Assembly (NCBI GenBank): GCA_965250195.1
Contig: OZ252295.1
Location: 2,480,001 to 2,544,000, forward strand
Origin: CAUZIR01 sp965250195
Lineage (GTDB): Bacteria; Chloroflexota; Dehalococcoidia; Lucifugimonadales; UBA2962
Reading direction: 5' to 3'
DNA: 64,000 nucleotides
The notes under the pieces were generated by a model. That model saw nothing but the letters and a program-made list of their open reading frames with translations, was not told the DNA's origin and did no database searches. The translations under genes were made by a program, and so were the position numbers. Below, piece after piece: positions 44,010 to 52,606 of this stretch (position 1 is the first letter of the stretch; each line of letters begins with the position of its first letter).

Positions 44010-46232
44010 TCAGCCCGCTCCGCCCTCCGGGAACGCCACACTTATCAGGCCGTCCAACAGGAACCGGGACTCAGGGTTGAGTCGCAGGTAACCATTGATT
44101 GTGGCCTGGGCACCGGGAAGATCCTCTTCGAACAGGAACTGCCTGGCCAGGGCAGAGATGGTCTCGACCCGCTCCGGCGCGAGCCTGACGGACTCTTCCA
44201 CTAACTCCCGTGCCAGGTCGAGCAACTGCGGGTTCGAGTCGGACGCGACCTGGAAAAACACGGAGGCCGCGACGTAGATTCTCCACTGCTCGGGCTCGGC
44301 GTCAATGCCGTTGTCGAATTCATCCAGGGCGAACTGGATTGATTGCTGCTGCTCCCCGGGCGTCATGGTTGACCAGCGTTCCGTGAGGCTCTCGAACATC
44401 AGGACGCGAGGGTAGTTGCCCAGAGCCGAGAACGTGTTGATCGACTGGGCAAAGGCGTTCAGCCGCTGGTTTACCGTCAGGGTGGGCGAGAAGGTGTCGA
44501 TTACGCGTTGGGAGGCGATGAACGGGAGGGCCGTCAGAAAGATGACGGCCAATGCGACTGCCCCGAACGCCAACGGAACGTTGAACTCGGGCATCTTCCA
44601 AAGCCGCAGGAGTGGTGCCCCCCCAACGCGCAACGGGTGGTCGGGGCCGATGCTCGGTAGCCCGGAGAACAGCGGGACTTCTCTTTCGCCACTCACGTCT
44701 TCAGCCCCGTCACCGGCCTCCCCTTCAGCCGCGGACTCCCCTACGAGTTCGGGGTCGCGCTGGAGGTTTGAGCCCAGCGCGGCGGCAAACCCGATCAGTA
44801 CAAATATCTGCAGTGAGGTTGCGGGCGTGTCGAACAGAAACAGGTTCTGCACGAAGTAACCCAATGTGGCCGCGCCCATCATGAGGGTGAAGTGCCAGGC
44901 CCGTCCTCCTGGACGCCGCAGTGTCTTGAGGTACGCCCACGCCACCAGCAGCCACATGGTGGCGAACGGCACGAATCCCACGAGGCCCTTGGTGGTCAGC
45001 TCTTCAACGACTTTGTTGTGGGCCTGGTCGTAAGACTCCGCCTGATTGGAGAATCGCTCGGCACCGACGTTGCGGTCGTAGGCGACGGCGAAGTTCTCCG
45101 GCCCCCAACCGACCAGGGGTCGCTGGGCGAATCCGACCAGGCCCATCCTCACGGCGTATAGCCGGGTAGCGGTGCTGTCTTCACCGGTGCCAAATGCCGC
45201 AAGCTGCGCCACCATACGGTTCGACCCGGCCAATCGCTGCACGGGCCCGGAGTCGCGGGCCAGTACGAGAGTTAACAGGCCCGCGAGTATCAGGACCATG
45301 GCGAGCACGGAGCCGGCCTTCAGCCACATTGTCGGGCCGGTGAACAGGTACCGGAGCGCGGCCGCAATCGATCCCTCGCGTGTGCCGGCCATCACGGCCC
45401 TAATGATGAAAACGATGGCGACGAGCGCGAGGGTCACTGAGAGCCCTATGAGCGCACCCCTGGCTCCGGCCATCAGCAAAACGACGAAGTCGAGCGCCAC
45501 GGCGAGCACCCAGAAGCCGCGCCACAGCCACTCTTTGTTAAATTGCTGCGTTTGCTGCTGGCGCTGACGCCTCCTGCGCCGCCGCCGACTCGTTGGGGCT
45601 GCCGCTGTTGCTGGTCCCTGTTTGGCGCGCTCGAACGAGTAGGCAAGGAGGGCTAACGCCGTGAGTAACGCCACCAGCATGTACGCGCCGACGAAGGTGG
45701 GGTTGCCCAGGGTTATGTCAATTCGATCACGATTGACCAGGTAGGGGAGCAACGGCTCGTCAAATAGCAGGTGGCCGTATCGCTGACTAAATCCCAACAG
45801 CGCCACGACCACGCTGACCACTACGTTGGCATTAAGGAATGTCCGCCACGACGCGAACGACCGCAGTACCGATGCCGCGACGAGCACGAACCCGAACCAG
45901 TGGAGAAGGTCCACAACACCCTGCATGCGCTCGTAGGTGGACCACAGGCTGCGGGTTATGCTGACACCGGCGAGCGCGGCGATCAGGCTGCCCATGAGGA
46001 ATAGGGCGAACGTAGTCAGTACCCATGACCTCGGCGGCCGGTACTTGGGGTAGGTGATGATCAAAATGACCCATAGACCGAAGACGACTTCAATGACGAA
46101 GCGGCCGTACAGCGCTTTACCCACTATGTAAGGGAAGTAAGTGTTGGGCAGCGGCGCGCTCGTCACCACCAGCGGGACGAGCAGCACCAACATGAGGCCT
46201 GCCCTGATGAGCAGGAGTAGGGGTCTCTCCAT
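44010..46232 (-). CDS. O-antigen ligase/polymerase (Wzy/WaaL-like)
   Basis: A polytopic protein of about 740 residues with at least ten membrane helices. The large periplasmic loop shows the Wzy_C/WaaL signature region (VRMGLVGFAQRPLVGWGPEN, then YDQAHNKVVEELTTKGLVGFV). A basic cytoplasmic loop (TSRRRRRRRQRQQQTQQFNK) and a C-terminal soluble, TPR-like helical region (~last 200 residues) are added. I chose ATG 46232 because a perfect TATAAT lies six bases upstream, predicting a leaderless message; an earlier in-frame ATG (46277) is upstream of that promoter. It probably polymerises or ligates the glycan made by the neighbouring operon. Confidence 0.9.
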   Translation of the reverse strand: MERPLLLLIRAGLMLVLLVPLVVTSAPLPNTYFPYIVGKALYGRFVIEVVFGLWVILIITYPKYRPPRSWVLTTFALFLMGSLIAALAGVSITRSLWSTYERMQGVVDLLHWFGFVLVAASVLRSFASWRTFLNANVVVSVVVALLGFSQRYGHLLFDEPLLPYLVNRDRIDITLGNPTFVGAYMLVALLTALALLAYSFERAKQGPATAAAPTSRRRRRRRQRQQQTQQFNKEWLWRGFWVLAVALDFVVLLMAGARGALIGLSVTLALVAIVFIIRAVMAGTREGSIAAALRYLFTGPTMWLKAGSVLAMVLILAGLLTLVLARDSGPVQRLAGSNRMVAQLAAFGTGEDSTATRLYAVRMGLVGFAQRPLVGWGPENFAVAYDRNVGAERFSNQAESYDQAHNKVVEELTTKGLVGFVPFATMWLLVAWAYLKTLRRPGGRAWHFTLMMGAATLGYFVQNLFLFDTPATSLQIFVLIGFAAALGSNLQRDPELVGESAAEGEAGDGAEDVSGEREVPLFSGLPSIGPDHPLRVGGAPLLRLWKMPEFNVPLAFGAVALAVIFLTALPFIASQRVIDTFSPTLTVNQRLNAFAQSINTFSALGNYPRVLMFESLTERWSTMTPGEQQQSIQFALDEFDNGIDAEPEQWRIYVAASVFFQVASDSNPQLLDLARELVEESVRLAPERVETISALARQFLFEEDLPGAQATINGYLRLNPESRFLLDGLISVAFPEGGAG

Positions 46233-46238
46233 CGCCAG

Positions 46239-46244
46239 ATTATA
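46239..46244 (-). promoter_or_regulatory. -10 box of leaderless O-antigen ligase promoter
   Basis: TATAAT on the minus strand, six bases before ATG 46232. No good -35 match is seen 16-18 bp upstream. The spacing copies the pattern at 38750 and 52594, so transcription probably starts at the ATG. Confidence 0.6.
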
Positions 46245-46318
46245 CGATTGCGACGGCCCGGCGGCTCCCCATATCATGGGCTGGACCTGCCCGGTCCACC
46301 GCTCATGGCTAACTCCTT

Positions 46319-47761
46319 ATGAATGACAGCGCGCTTGTCGCAAACCTGAAGAAGATCGTCGGTGACGACTACGTGGTGCATGAACCGGCCGGTCTGATCG
46401 TGTTCGAATACGACGGTTCGGTGGATCGTTCTATGCCCGCCGCGGTGGTGCTACCGGCATCTACGAACGAGGTTTCAGGGGTGATGGCGACTGCGAGGGA
46501 GCACGGCGTGCCGATTGTTGCCCGGGGCGCTGGCACCGGGCTGAGCGGCGGGGCGGTACCGACGCAGGGCGGACTGGTGCTCTCGCTTACGAGGATGAAC
46601 CGGATTATCGAGATTGACCCGGCAAACCGGCTCGCAGTCGTCGAGCCCGGCGTCGTTAATTTGGACCTGTCGACGGCCGTTGCCGAACACGACCTCTACT
46701 ACGCCCCCGACCCTTCCAGTCAGCAGGCCTGCACTATCGGCGGCAACGTGGCCGAGAATTCGGGCGGCCCCCACTGCCTAGCGCACGGGGTTACGACGAA
46801 CCACGTGCTGGGTGTGGAGGTGGTTCTGGCAGATGGGACGGTGACGTGGCTGGGCGGCCGCACGGGCGAGACGCCCGGCTATGACCTGCGCGGAATAATG
46901 ATCGGATCCGAGGGCACGCTGGCGGTGGTCACGAAGGTGGTCGTGCGGCTGCTGAGGCGTCCGGAGACGATCAAAACGATGCTGGCTGTTTACGAGCGCC
47001 TCGATCAGGCTAGCGCCGCGGTCTCAGACGTGATCGGCTCCGGCATTGTCCCCGCCGCGATGGAGATGATGGATGACCTGGCGATCGCCGCCGCCGAGCC
47101 CGCCGTGCACGCGGGCTACCCGGAGGGCGCCGGGGCCGTGCTCTTGGTGGAGGTGGACGGCCTGGCGGAGTCGGTGGAAGAGGAGTCGGAACTGGTAGAA
47201 GAGGTGATGAATCGACACCGACCCATGGAGTTAAGAATCGCCAGAGACGAGGGCGAGCGCGCTCGCCTGTGGGCCGGACGCAAGGGCGCCCTGGGAGCCC
47301 TTGGGCGCCTGGCGCCTAACTACTACCTGATTGACGGCACTATTCCGAGGACGCGGCTTGTCGAGGTGATGGCGCGGATCAAGGAACTCTCGGTAGAGTC
47401 TGGCTTCCCCATAGCCAACGTTCTCCATGCAGGAGATGGCAACCTGCACCCGTCAATATTGTTTGACGAACGAAAGCCCGGCGAAACCGAGCGAGTACTC
47501 GAACTTGGCGGCCGCATCCTCAAACTCTGCGTGGATGTGGGCGGCGTCCTGTCCGGCGAGCACGGCATCGGCATCGAGAAGCGAGAGTACATGCCGTACA
47601 TGTTTAGCGAGCACGACATTGAGGCGATGGCCCAGCTGAAGCCCGCGTTCGACACCCGCGACGGCCTCAACCCCGGCAAGATTTTTCCCCAGGGCACCGA
47701 CGAAAGCCGCTTCTCCCAGCACGGCCCGGTTGGCAAGGCCGGGGCGGGGGCCCACGCCTGA
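46319..47761 (+). CDS. glcD: Glycolate oxidase FAD-binding subunit GlcD
   Basis: A 480-residue FAD-linked oxidase. The PCMH-type FAD domain has VARGAGTGLSGGAVPTQGGL and DPSSQQACTIGGNVAENSGG; the C-terminal FAD-oxidase domain has NVLHAGDGNLHPSILFDERK and GVLSGEHGIGIEKREYM. In GlcDEF, GlcD oxidises glycolate (or D-lactate) and passes electrons to the iron-sulfur subunit. The ATG at 46319 begins right at the conserved start. The following glcE starts five bases after its stop, and glcF overlaps glcE, forming one operon. Glycolate, D-lactate or 2-hydroxyglutarate as substrate cannot be separated from sequence alone. Confidence 0.94.
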   Translation: MNDSALVANLKKIVGDDYVVHEPAGLIVFEYDGSVDRSMPAAVVLPASTNEVSGVMATAREHGVPIVARGAGTGLSGGAVPTQGGLVLSLTRMNRIIEIDPANRLAVVEPGVVNLDLSTAVAEHDLYYAPDPSSQQACTIGGNVAENSGGPHCLAHGVTTNHVLGVEVVLADGTVTWLGGRTGETPGYDLRGIMIGSEGTLAVVTKVVVRLLRRPETIKTMLAVYERLDQASAAVSDVIGSGIVPAAMEMMDDLAIAAAEPAVHAGYPEGAGAVLLVEVDGLAESVEEESELVEEVMNRHRPMELRIARDEGERARLWAGRKGALGALGRLAPNYYLIDGTIPRTRLVEVMARIKELSVESGFPIANVLHAGDGNLHPSILFDERKPGETERVLELGGRILKLCVDVGGVLSGEHGIGIEKREYMPYMFSEHDIEAMAQLKPAFDTRDGLNPGKIFPQGTDESRFSQHGPVGKAGAGAHA

Positions 47762-47766
47762 CGCCC

Positions 47767-49038
47767 GTGTCCAACGATATCTACGCGATGGACGAGGTCG
47801 CACCGGCGAATGTCCTGACACCAACTTCGCCGGTGGGGCTCTCCCAGGCGCTAAATGATTGCTCACGGGACGGGCTGCCCGTCTCCCCGGTCGGAGGCCG
47901 AACGCGCGTTGCCATTGGCGGCCCTCTGGCGCGCTACGACGTTGCGCTAGACATGACCGGCCTCGCCGGACTCGTCGCCCATGACCCCGGCGACCTGACC
48001 GCCACCGTGCAGGCGGGTATTACGATCTCCGCACTACAGGCAGAACTGGCCAAGCATGGACAGTTCGTGGCCTGGGACACGCCGCTGCCCGACCGGGCGA
48101 CCGTTGGAGGGACGCTGGCCGTCGGCACCTCAGGGCCACTGAGGTGGCAGGGCTGGGGGGTGCGCGATCTTGTGATCGGGATGACGGTCGCATCGCCCCA
48201 GGGGGTTTTGACCAAGAGCGGCGGACAGGTGGTCAAAAACGTCAGCGGCTACGACATGTCCCGGCTCCACATTGGGGCTCTTGGAACTCTGGGGGTCATT
48301 GCGGAGGTGTCTTTCAAACTGACTCCCCTGCCCGCCGGTCAGGCGACGGTGACAGCCTCGTTCCGCAGCGCCGCCGATGCGTTTGCCGCCGGTATGGCGG
48401 TGTTCCACGGCCGAAGCTCGCCCCTGGCGCTTACCTGGCTCAGTCCGGTCGCGGCCCAGAAACTTGGGCTTTCACGCAAGGGCAGCCACCACCTTGTCGT
48501 TAGGCTCCCGGGAAGACCGCGCACGCTTACTCGCATGGTGGACGAGGTCAACGCTGCGTGCGACGAGTTTGGCCCCGTGGAGTCAGATCGCATCGAGGGT
48601 GCAGAGCACGACTCTTTGTGGCGCGCGGTGGCCGACTTTGGCTGGGACGAGGCCACGCCACCGGCGGCGTCCCTGCGCATTTCCCTACCCCCGGCGACAG
48701 CGGGCGAAGTGCTGGCGTCGCTGGAGAGCGCGGCGGCGACGAGGGGGTTGATGCCCGCAATCGTCGCCCAAGTAGGGGCCGGAAGCGTACTGCTAAACTT
48801 GTTTTCCCCTGGCGATACTGTTGACCCGGACAAGCTGGAAGCTGTCGTGATCGACACTCGAAAGCTGGCCCGGCAGCGTCGTGGCAGCGCCGTGCTGGAA
48901 CAAGCACCAACAGAGGCGAAACAGCGCATAGGGGTCTGGGACGGAGGAGGCGAGGCGACGGCGATCATGCGACGGCTCAAAGCGCAGTATGACCCGGACC
49001 GCATATTAAATCCGGGGCGGTTCATAGATGGCATCTAA
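47767..49038 (+). CDS. glcE: Glycolate oxidase FAD-binding subunit GlcE
   Basis: A 423-residue FAD-binding protein, shorter and more divergent than GlcD. It has VSPVGGRTRVAIGGPLARYD, WDTPLPDRATVGGTLAVGTSG and VKNVSGYDMSRLHIGALGTL. Starting at GTG 47767, it follows glcD by five bases and overlaps glcF by 11. This order (D, E, F) and the reduced FAD domain are diagnostic of the three-subunit glycolate dehydrogenase. Confidence 0.93.
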   Translation: MSNDIYAMDEVAPANVLTPTSPVGLSQALNDCSRDGLPVSPVGGRTRVAIGGPLARYDVALDMTGLAGLVAHDPGDLTATVQAGITISALQAELAKHGQFVAWDTPLPDRATVGGTLAVGTSGPLRWQGWGVRDLVIGMTVASPQGVLTKSGGQVVKNVSGYDMSRLHIGALGTLGVIAEVSFKLTPLPAGQATVTASFRSAADAFAAGMAVFHGRSSPLALTWLSPVAAQKLGLSRKGSHHLVVRLPGRPRTLTRMVDEVNAACDEFGPVESDRIEGAEHDSLWRAVADFGWDEATPPAASLRISLPPATAGEVLASLESAAATRGLMPAIVAQVGAGSVLLNLFSPGDTVDPDKLEAVVIDTRKLARQRRGSAVLEQAPTEAKQRIGVWDGGGEATAIMRRLKAQYDPDRILNPGRFIDGI

Positions 49039-50470
49039 GGGCGCGCCGCTGTTTTTGGGGTTCGAAGGGCCCGATGCACCGGCCGAAGAGGACCTCTATA
49101 AGTGCGTCCACTGCGGGTTCTGTTTACAGGCCTGCCCGACGTACGTCCAGACGGGGCTGGAGACGGAGTCGCCCAGGGGCCGCATCGCCCTGATGAAGGC
49201 GGTCAACGAGGGGCGATTGGGCCTCGACGAAGAGGTGTATAAGCACTGGGACACGTGCATCCAGTGCCGCGCCTGTGAAGATGTCTGCCCGTCAGGTGTT
49301 CCCTACGGTAGCCTGATCGAAAAGACGATGTTGCAGGTCGAACGGACACGCAAGGTCTCCCGAATTGGCCGTTTCGTTCCCTGGCTGATTCTGAGCAAGA
49401 TTCTGCCGGACCAGAGCGCCCTGACGGGCCTGGTGGGCGCGCTGCGGCTGTACCAGAAGTCTGGTTTGCAGGCCTTCGTCCGGGCAAGCAGGGTCCTAAA
49501 GATCATTCCGGGCGGCATGGCTGAACTGGAAAACTCGTTGCCGAAGATGCCGAACGCGTTTTTCGCACCCCAGGGGCAGGTCTACCACGCTCACGGCAAG
49601 CCCCGCGCCTCGGTGGCATTGCTGTCGGGCTGTGTTATGCCGCTGGTGCACGGCCCCGAGATGCGTACGGTGGCCCGGGTACTGAATCGCAACGGCGTGG
49701 AAGTCGTGGTGCCCGGCTCGCAGGTGTGCTGCGGGGCTATCCACACGCATGTCGGCGACCTGGCTCGAACGAGAGAGATGGCCCGGCGCAATGTGGACGC
49801 CTTTCTCGCGCTGCCTGTGGACGCGGTCGTTACGGCGTCGGCGGGCTGTGGGACGCGCATGAAGGAGTACGGAGAGCTGCTGGCCGACGACCCCGATTAC
49901 GCGGAGCGGGCGGTGGAGCTGGCCGAGAAGGTCCGCGACATCCACGAGTTTCTTTACGACCTGCCAATCGACCCGCCCAAAGGGCGTCTCGACATTGAGG
50001 TCGCGTATCAAGACGCCTGCCACCTTTCGCACACGCAGGGCGTCGCAGCGCAGCCCCGGGCGCTGCTGGAGTCCATTCCGGGTATCAACCTGGTGGAGAT
50101 GAAAAATTCGAAGTTGTGCTGCGGCGCCGGGGGCACGTACACGATTACCCAGCGGGACATGTCGCTGAGACTGCTCGACGACAAGATGTCGGCCATCGCC
50201 GAGACGGGTGCGACGGTGGTGGCCACGGGCAACCCCGGCTGCCTGATTCAGCTCCAGTACGGGGTGAAACGGGACGGCCCGCCGGTGACGGTCAAGTATG
50301 TGACCGACCTGTTGGACGAGGCGTACTCGGCCGAGCGTTCGGTGGGTACGAAAGCACAGCCGCCACGAACGCCAGGGGACGCCGAGTCGCCCTGGGAAGA
50401 GGAGCGCTATGGACTTAGGACTCAGTGGAAAAGCCGCCCTGGTGACAGGCGGCAGCGACGGGATAGGTAA
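49028..50470 (+). CDS. glcF: Glycolate oxidase iron-sulfur subunit GlcF
   Basis: A 480-residue protein with two 4Fe-4S motifs, CVHCGFCLQACP (C26, C29, C32, C36) and CIQCRACEDVCP (C77, C80, C83, C87), followed by two CCG domains (SQVCCGAIHTHVGD and KLCCGAGGTYTI). It carries electrons from GlcD/GlcE to the membrane quinone pool. The start overlaps glcE. Its last ~20 residues are polar and arginine-rich and overlap the SDR gene by 62 bases, an unusually long same-strand overlap that suggests an extended C-terminus after loss of an earlier stop. Confidence 0.94.
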   Translation: MASKGAPLFLGFEGPDAPAEEDLYKCVHCGFCLQACPTYVQTGLETESPRGRIALMKAVNEGRLGLDEEVYKHWDTCIQCRACEDVCPSGVPYGSLIEKTMLQVERTRKVSRIGRFVPWLILSKILPDQSALTGLVGALRLYQKSGLQAFVRASRVLKIIPGGMAELENSLPKMPNAFFAPQGQVYHAHGKPRASVALLSGCVMPLVHGPEMRTVARVLNRNGVEVVVPGSQVCCGAIHTHVGDLARTREMARRNVDAFLALPVDAVVTASAGCGTRMKEYGELLADDPDYAERAVELAEKVRDIHEFLYDLPIDPPKGRLDIEVAYQDACHLSHTQGVAAQPRALLESIPGINLVEMKNSKLCCGAGGTYTITQRDMSLRLLDDKMSAIAETGATVVATGNPGCLIQLQYGVKRDGPPVTVKYVTDLLDEAYSAERSVGTKAQPPRTPGDAESPWEEERYGLRTQWKSRPGDRRQRRDR

Positions 50471-51191
50471 AGCGGCCGCCCATCGGCTGGCCTCAGAAGG
50501 GGTCGCGGTCGCCATTACGGCGCGCCGAGCCGAACACCTGCAGGCCGCCGCCAACGAGATCGAGGCCGCGACCGGGGGCCGGGTGCTGGCGCTGCCGGGG
50601 GACATGGGCGACGCCGCCCAGGTGGAGTCGGTGGTCGCCGACGCCGCTGCCGCGTTTGGGCGACTCGACATTCTCGTCAGCAACGCTGGCAAGTCCGCCG
50701 CCGATCACATCGACAAGATGTCGGACGAGGTGTGGCACGAAGACCTGGATCTGAAGCTCATGGGCGCGGTGAGGGGCGCACGCGCCGCCGCCCCGCACAT
50801 GCGCGAGCAAGGCGGCGGACGCATCATCAACATCACCACGCCCTCCGGCAAGGCGCCGGGCGGCGGCACGGTGCCCACGTCCGTGTCACGAGCGGCTGGG
50901 ATCGCGCTGACGAAGGCGATGTCTCTTGATTACGCAGGCGACGGAATTACCGTCAACACGGTGTGCATCGGCCTGATCAAGAGCATGCAGCACGAGCGCT
51001 GGTGGGAGCGGTCCGGCTCAGACGGGACGCTGGAGCAGTGGTACGAGCAAATGGGGGCGAAGGTGCCGCTGGGGCGCGTGGGCGAGGCCGAGGAGGCCGC
51101 GGACCTGATCGCGTTCCTCGCCTCCGACAGGGCCGCCTACATTACCGGCACGTCGGTCAACATAGACGGCGGCATGTCACCGGTGGTTTAG
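50409..51191 (+). CDS. Short-chain dehydrogenase/reductase with altered active site
   Basis: A 260-residue classical-type SDR: GKAALVTGGSDGIGKAAAHRL (TGxxxGIG cofactor site), FGRLDILVSNAGKS and IINITTPSGKAPGGG, ending with a typical YITGTSVNIDGGM. The catalytic YxxxK is absent: where YSASK is usual the protein reads TSVSR. It may therefore lack normal dehydrogenase activity or belong to an SDR subfamily with other catalytic groups. ATG 50409 has GAAGAGGAG just upstream. It overlaps glcF by 62 bases and may be co-expressed with it. Confidence 0.9.
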   Translation: MDLGLSGKAALVTGGSDGIGKAAAHRLASEGVAVAITARRAEHLQAAANEIEAATGGRVLALPGDMGDAAQVESVVADAAAAFGRLDILVSNAGKSAADHIDKMSDEVWHEDLDLKLMGAVRGARAAAPHMREQGGGRIINITTPSGKAPGGGTVPTSVSRAAGIALTKAMSLDYAGDGITVNTVCIGLIKSMQHERWWERSGSDGTLEQWYEQMGAKVPLGRVGEAEEAADLIAFLASDRAAYITGTSVNIDGGMSPVV

Positions 51192-52264
51192 CCGCGCACC
51201 ACTCTCTGCATTAGCAGGTGGTCGCAGAGGACGAGGGCGACCATGGCCTCTACCATTGGCACTGCTCTTGGTAGGACACACGGATCGTGGCGACCCCGAC
51301 CGGCGATGGTGGTTTCGTTTCCCTGGTCGTCTACCGTGTCTTGCTCTTTCGCTATCGTCGCCGTCGGCTTGAAGGCGGCGCGCACGATGATGTTCTCGCC
51401 GTTGGAGATGCCGCCCTGCACGCCGCCTGAACGGTTGGTGCGCGTGCGGACTCGACCGTGGTCAGAGTAGAACGGGTCGTTGTGGGCCGAACCAGTCATC
51501 TCGGTGCCCGCGAAGCCGGAGCCTATCTCGAATCCCTTGCAGGCCGGCAGAGACAGCAATCCACGAGCCAGGTCTGCCTCCAGCTTGTCGAAGACGGGCT
51601 CACCAAGGCCCACGGGCACACCACGCGCGACCGCCTCGACTACGCCACCGAGAGAGTCGCCGTCTTTGCGGGCCTGCTTGATGCGCTCAATTATTCGCTC
51701 CGCCATTTCGGGGTCCGGGACGCGGGCGTCGTTCGAATCCACCGCCTCACGATTGACGGTGGCGGGGTCGACGGCGACCTCTAAGGTCCAGACCTTTTTG
51801 ACGTAGCCCACGACCTCGACGCCCTCTGACGCCAGGATTTTGCCGGCGATCGCGCCGGCGGCGACCCGGCCGATGGTCTCCCTCGCGCTTGCGCGCCCGC
51901 CCCCCTTCCAGTTGCGGATGCCGTATTTGGCCTGGTAGGTGTAGTCGGCGTGCGAGGGCCGAAACACGGTCCTCATGTGCTCGTAGTCCTTACCCTTCGC
52001 GTCTTCGTTGCGAACGGATATGGCGATCGGCGTACCGAGAGTTCGGCCTTCGAAGACGCCTGAGAGTATTTCGGCGCGGTCGGACTCACGGCGCTGGGTG
52101 GTGATGTCGCTCTGACCCGGCCGACGACGGTCCAGCTCGATTTGAATCTCGGCAACGTCTAGCTCGAGGCCCGGCGGGCAGCCGTCGACGACCACCCCGA
52201 CGGCGTCTCCGTGGGACTCGCCCCAGGTGGTGATGCGGAAGATGTTGCCGAACGTGCTGCCCAT
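51188..52264 (-). CDS. aroC: Chorismate synthase
   Basis: A 358-residue chorismate synthase with the family's opening TTWGESHGDAVGVVVDGCPPG, middle RPGQSDITTQRRESD and RPSHADYTY, later GGRASARETIGRVAAGAIAG and NRSGGVQGGISNGENI, and FKPTATI. It forms chorismate from EPSP with reduced FMN, the last shikimate-pathway step. Other aro genes are not here. A TACCAT box lies six bases before ATG 52264, again suggesting a leaderless message. Its 3' end overlaps the SDR gene by four bases in convergent orientation. Confidence 0.97.
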   Translation of the reverse strand: MGSTFGNIFRITTWGESHGDAVGVVVDGCPPGLELDVAEIQIELDRRRPGQSDITTQRRESDRAEILSGVFEGRTLGTPIAISVRNEDAKGKDYEHMRTVFRPSHADYTYQAKYGIRNWKGGGRASARETIGRVAAGAIAGKILASEGVEVVGYVKKVWTLEVAVDPATVNREAVDSNDARVPDPEMAERIIERIKQARKDGDSLGGVVEAVARGVPVGLGEPVFDKLEADLARGLLSLPACKGFEIGSGFAGTEMTGSAHNDPFYSDHGRVRTRTNRSGGVQGGISNGENIIVRAAFKPTATIAKEQDTVDDQGNETTIAGRGRHDPCVLPRAVPMVEAMVALVLCDHLLMQRVVRG

Positions 52265-52606
52265 CGCGCTATGGTAACATCCGATTGTCGTCGCCCCCTT
52301 GGCGGTGGGGCGCAGAGGAGATATTGCGGGTCCGGGCCGAACACCCGCGAGGACCTTCCTGACGGGGCTCTGCCTCGTTGGGGTGAGCGTACCTCACGGC
52401 CCGGACCCTTTTGCTCTCCGCTCGCGGGGCTCGCTCTTGGGCTCTTCGGCTTATTGCCTCATCGAATCTCCCGCACGGCAGAGCCGCGCTTGTCAGGGCT
52501 GCTTCGGCTTATTGCCTCATCGCTTAGGCAATTCACCGGGGATGCCGTCTTCGCAGACATACAAGGCCCTTGTCGCGTCGTCGGGCCCGAGCCTAGACTG
52601 GACTGA
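52265..52606. other. Intergenic region with direct repeat and hairpin
   Basis: This divergent gap holds a 21-bp direct repeat (52444-52464 and 52502-52522, spaced 58 bp). The second copy overlaps a hairpin, ATTGCCT-N8-AGGCAAT (52511-52532). The plus-strand promoter of the MFS gene lies at its right end. No ORF, tRNA or riboswitch was recognised. Confidence 0.6.
52570..52599 (+). promoter_or_regulatory. Leaderless promoter of the MFS operon
   Basis: -35 TTGTCG (52570-52575), an 18-bp spacer, -10 TAGACT (52594-52599), then seven bases to ATG 52607. The spacing equals that of the glycan-operon promoter and implies an mRNA that starts at the AUG. Confidence 0.6.
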
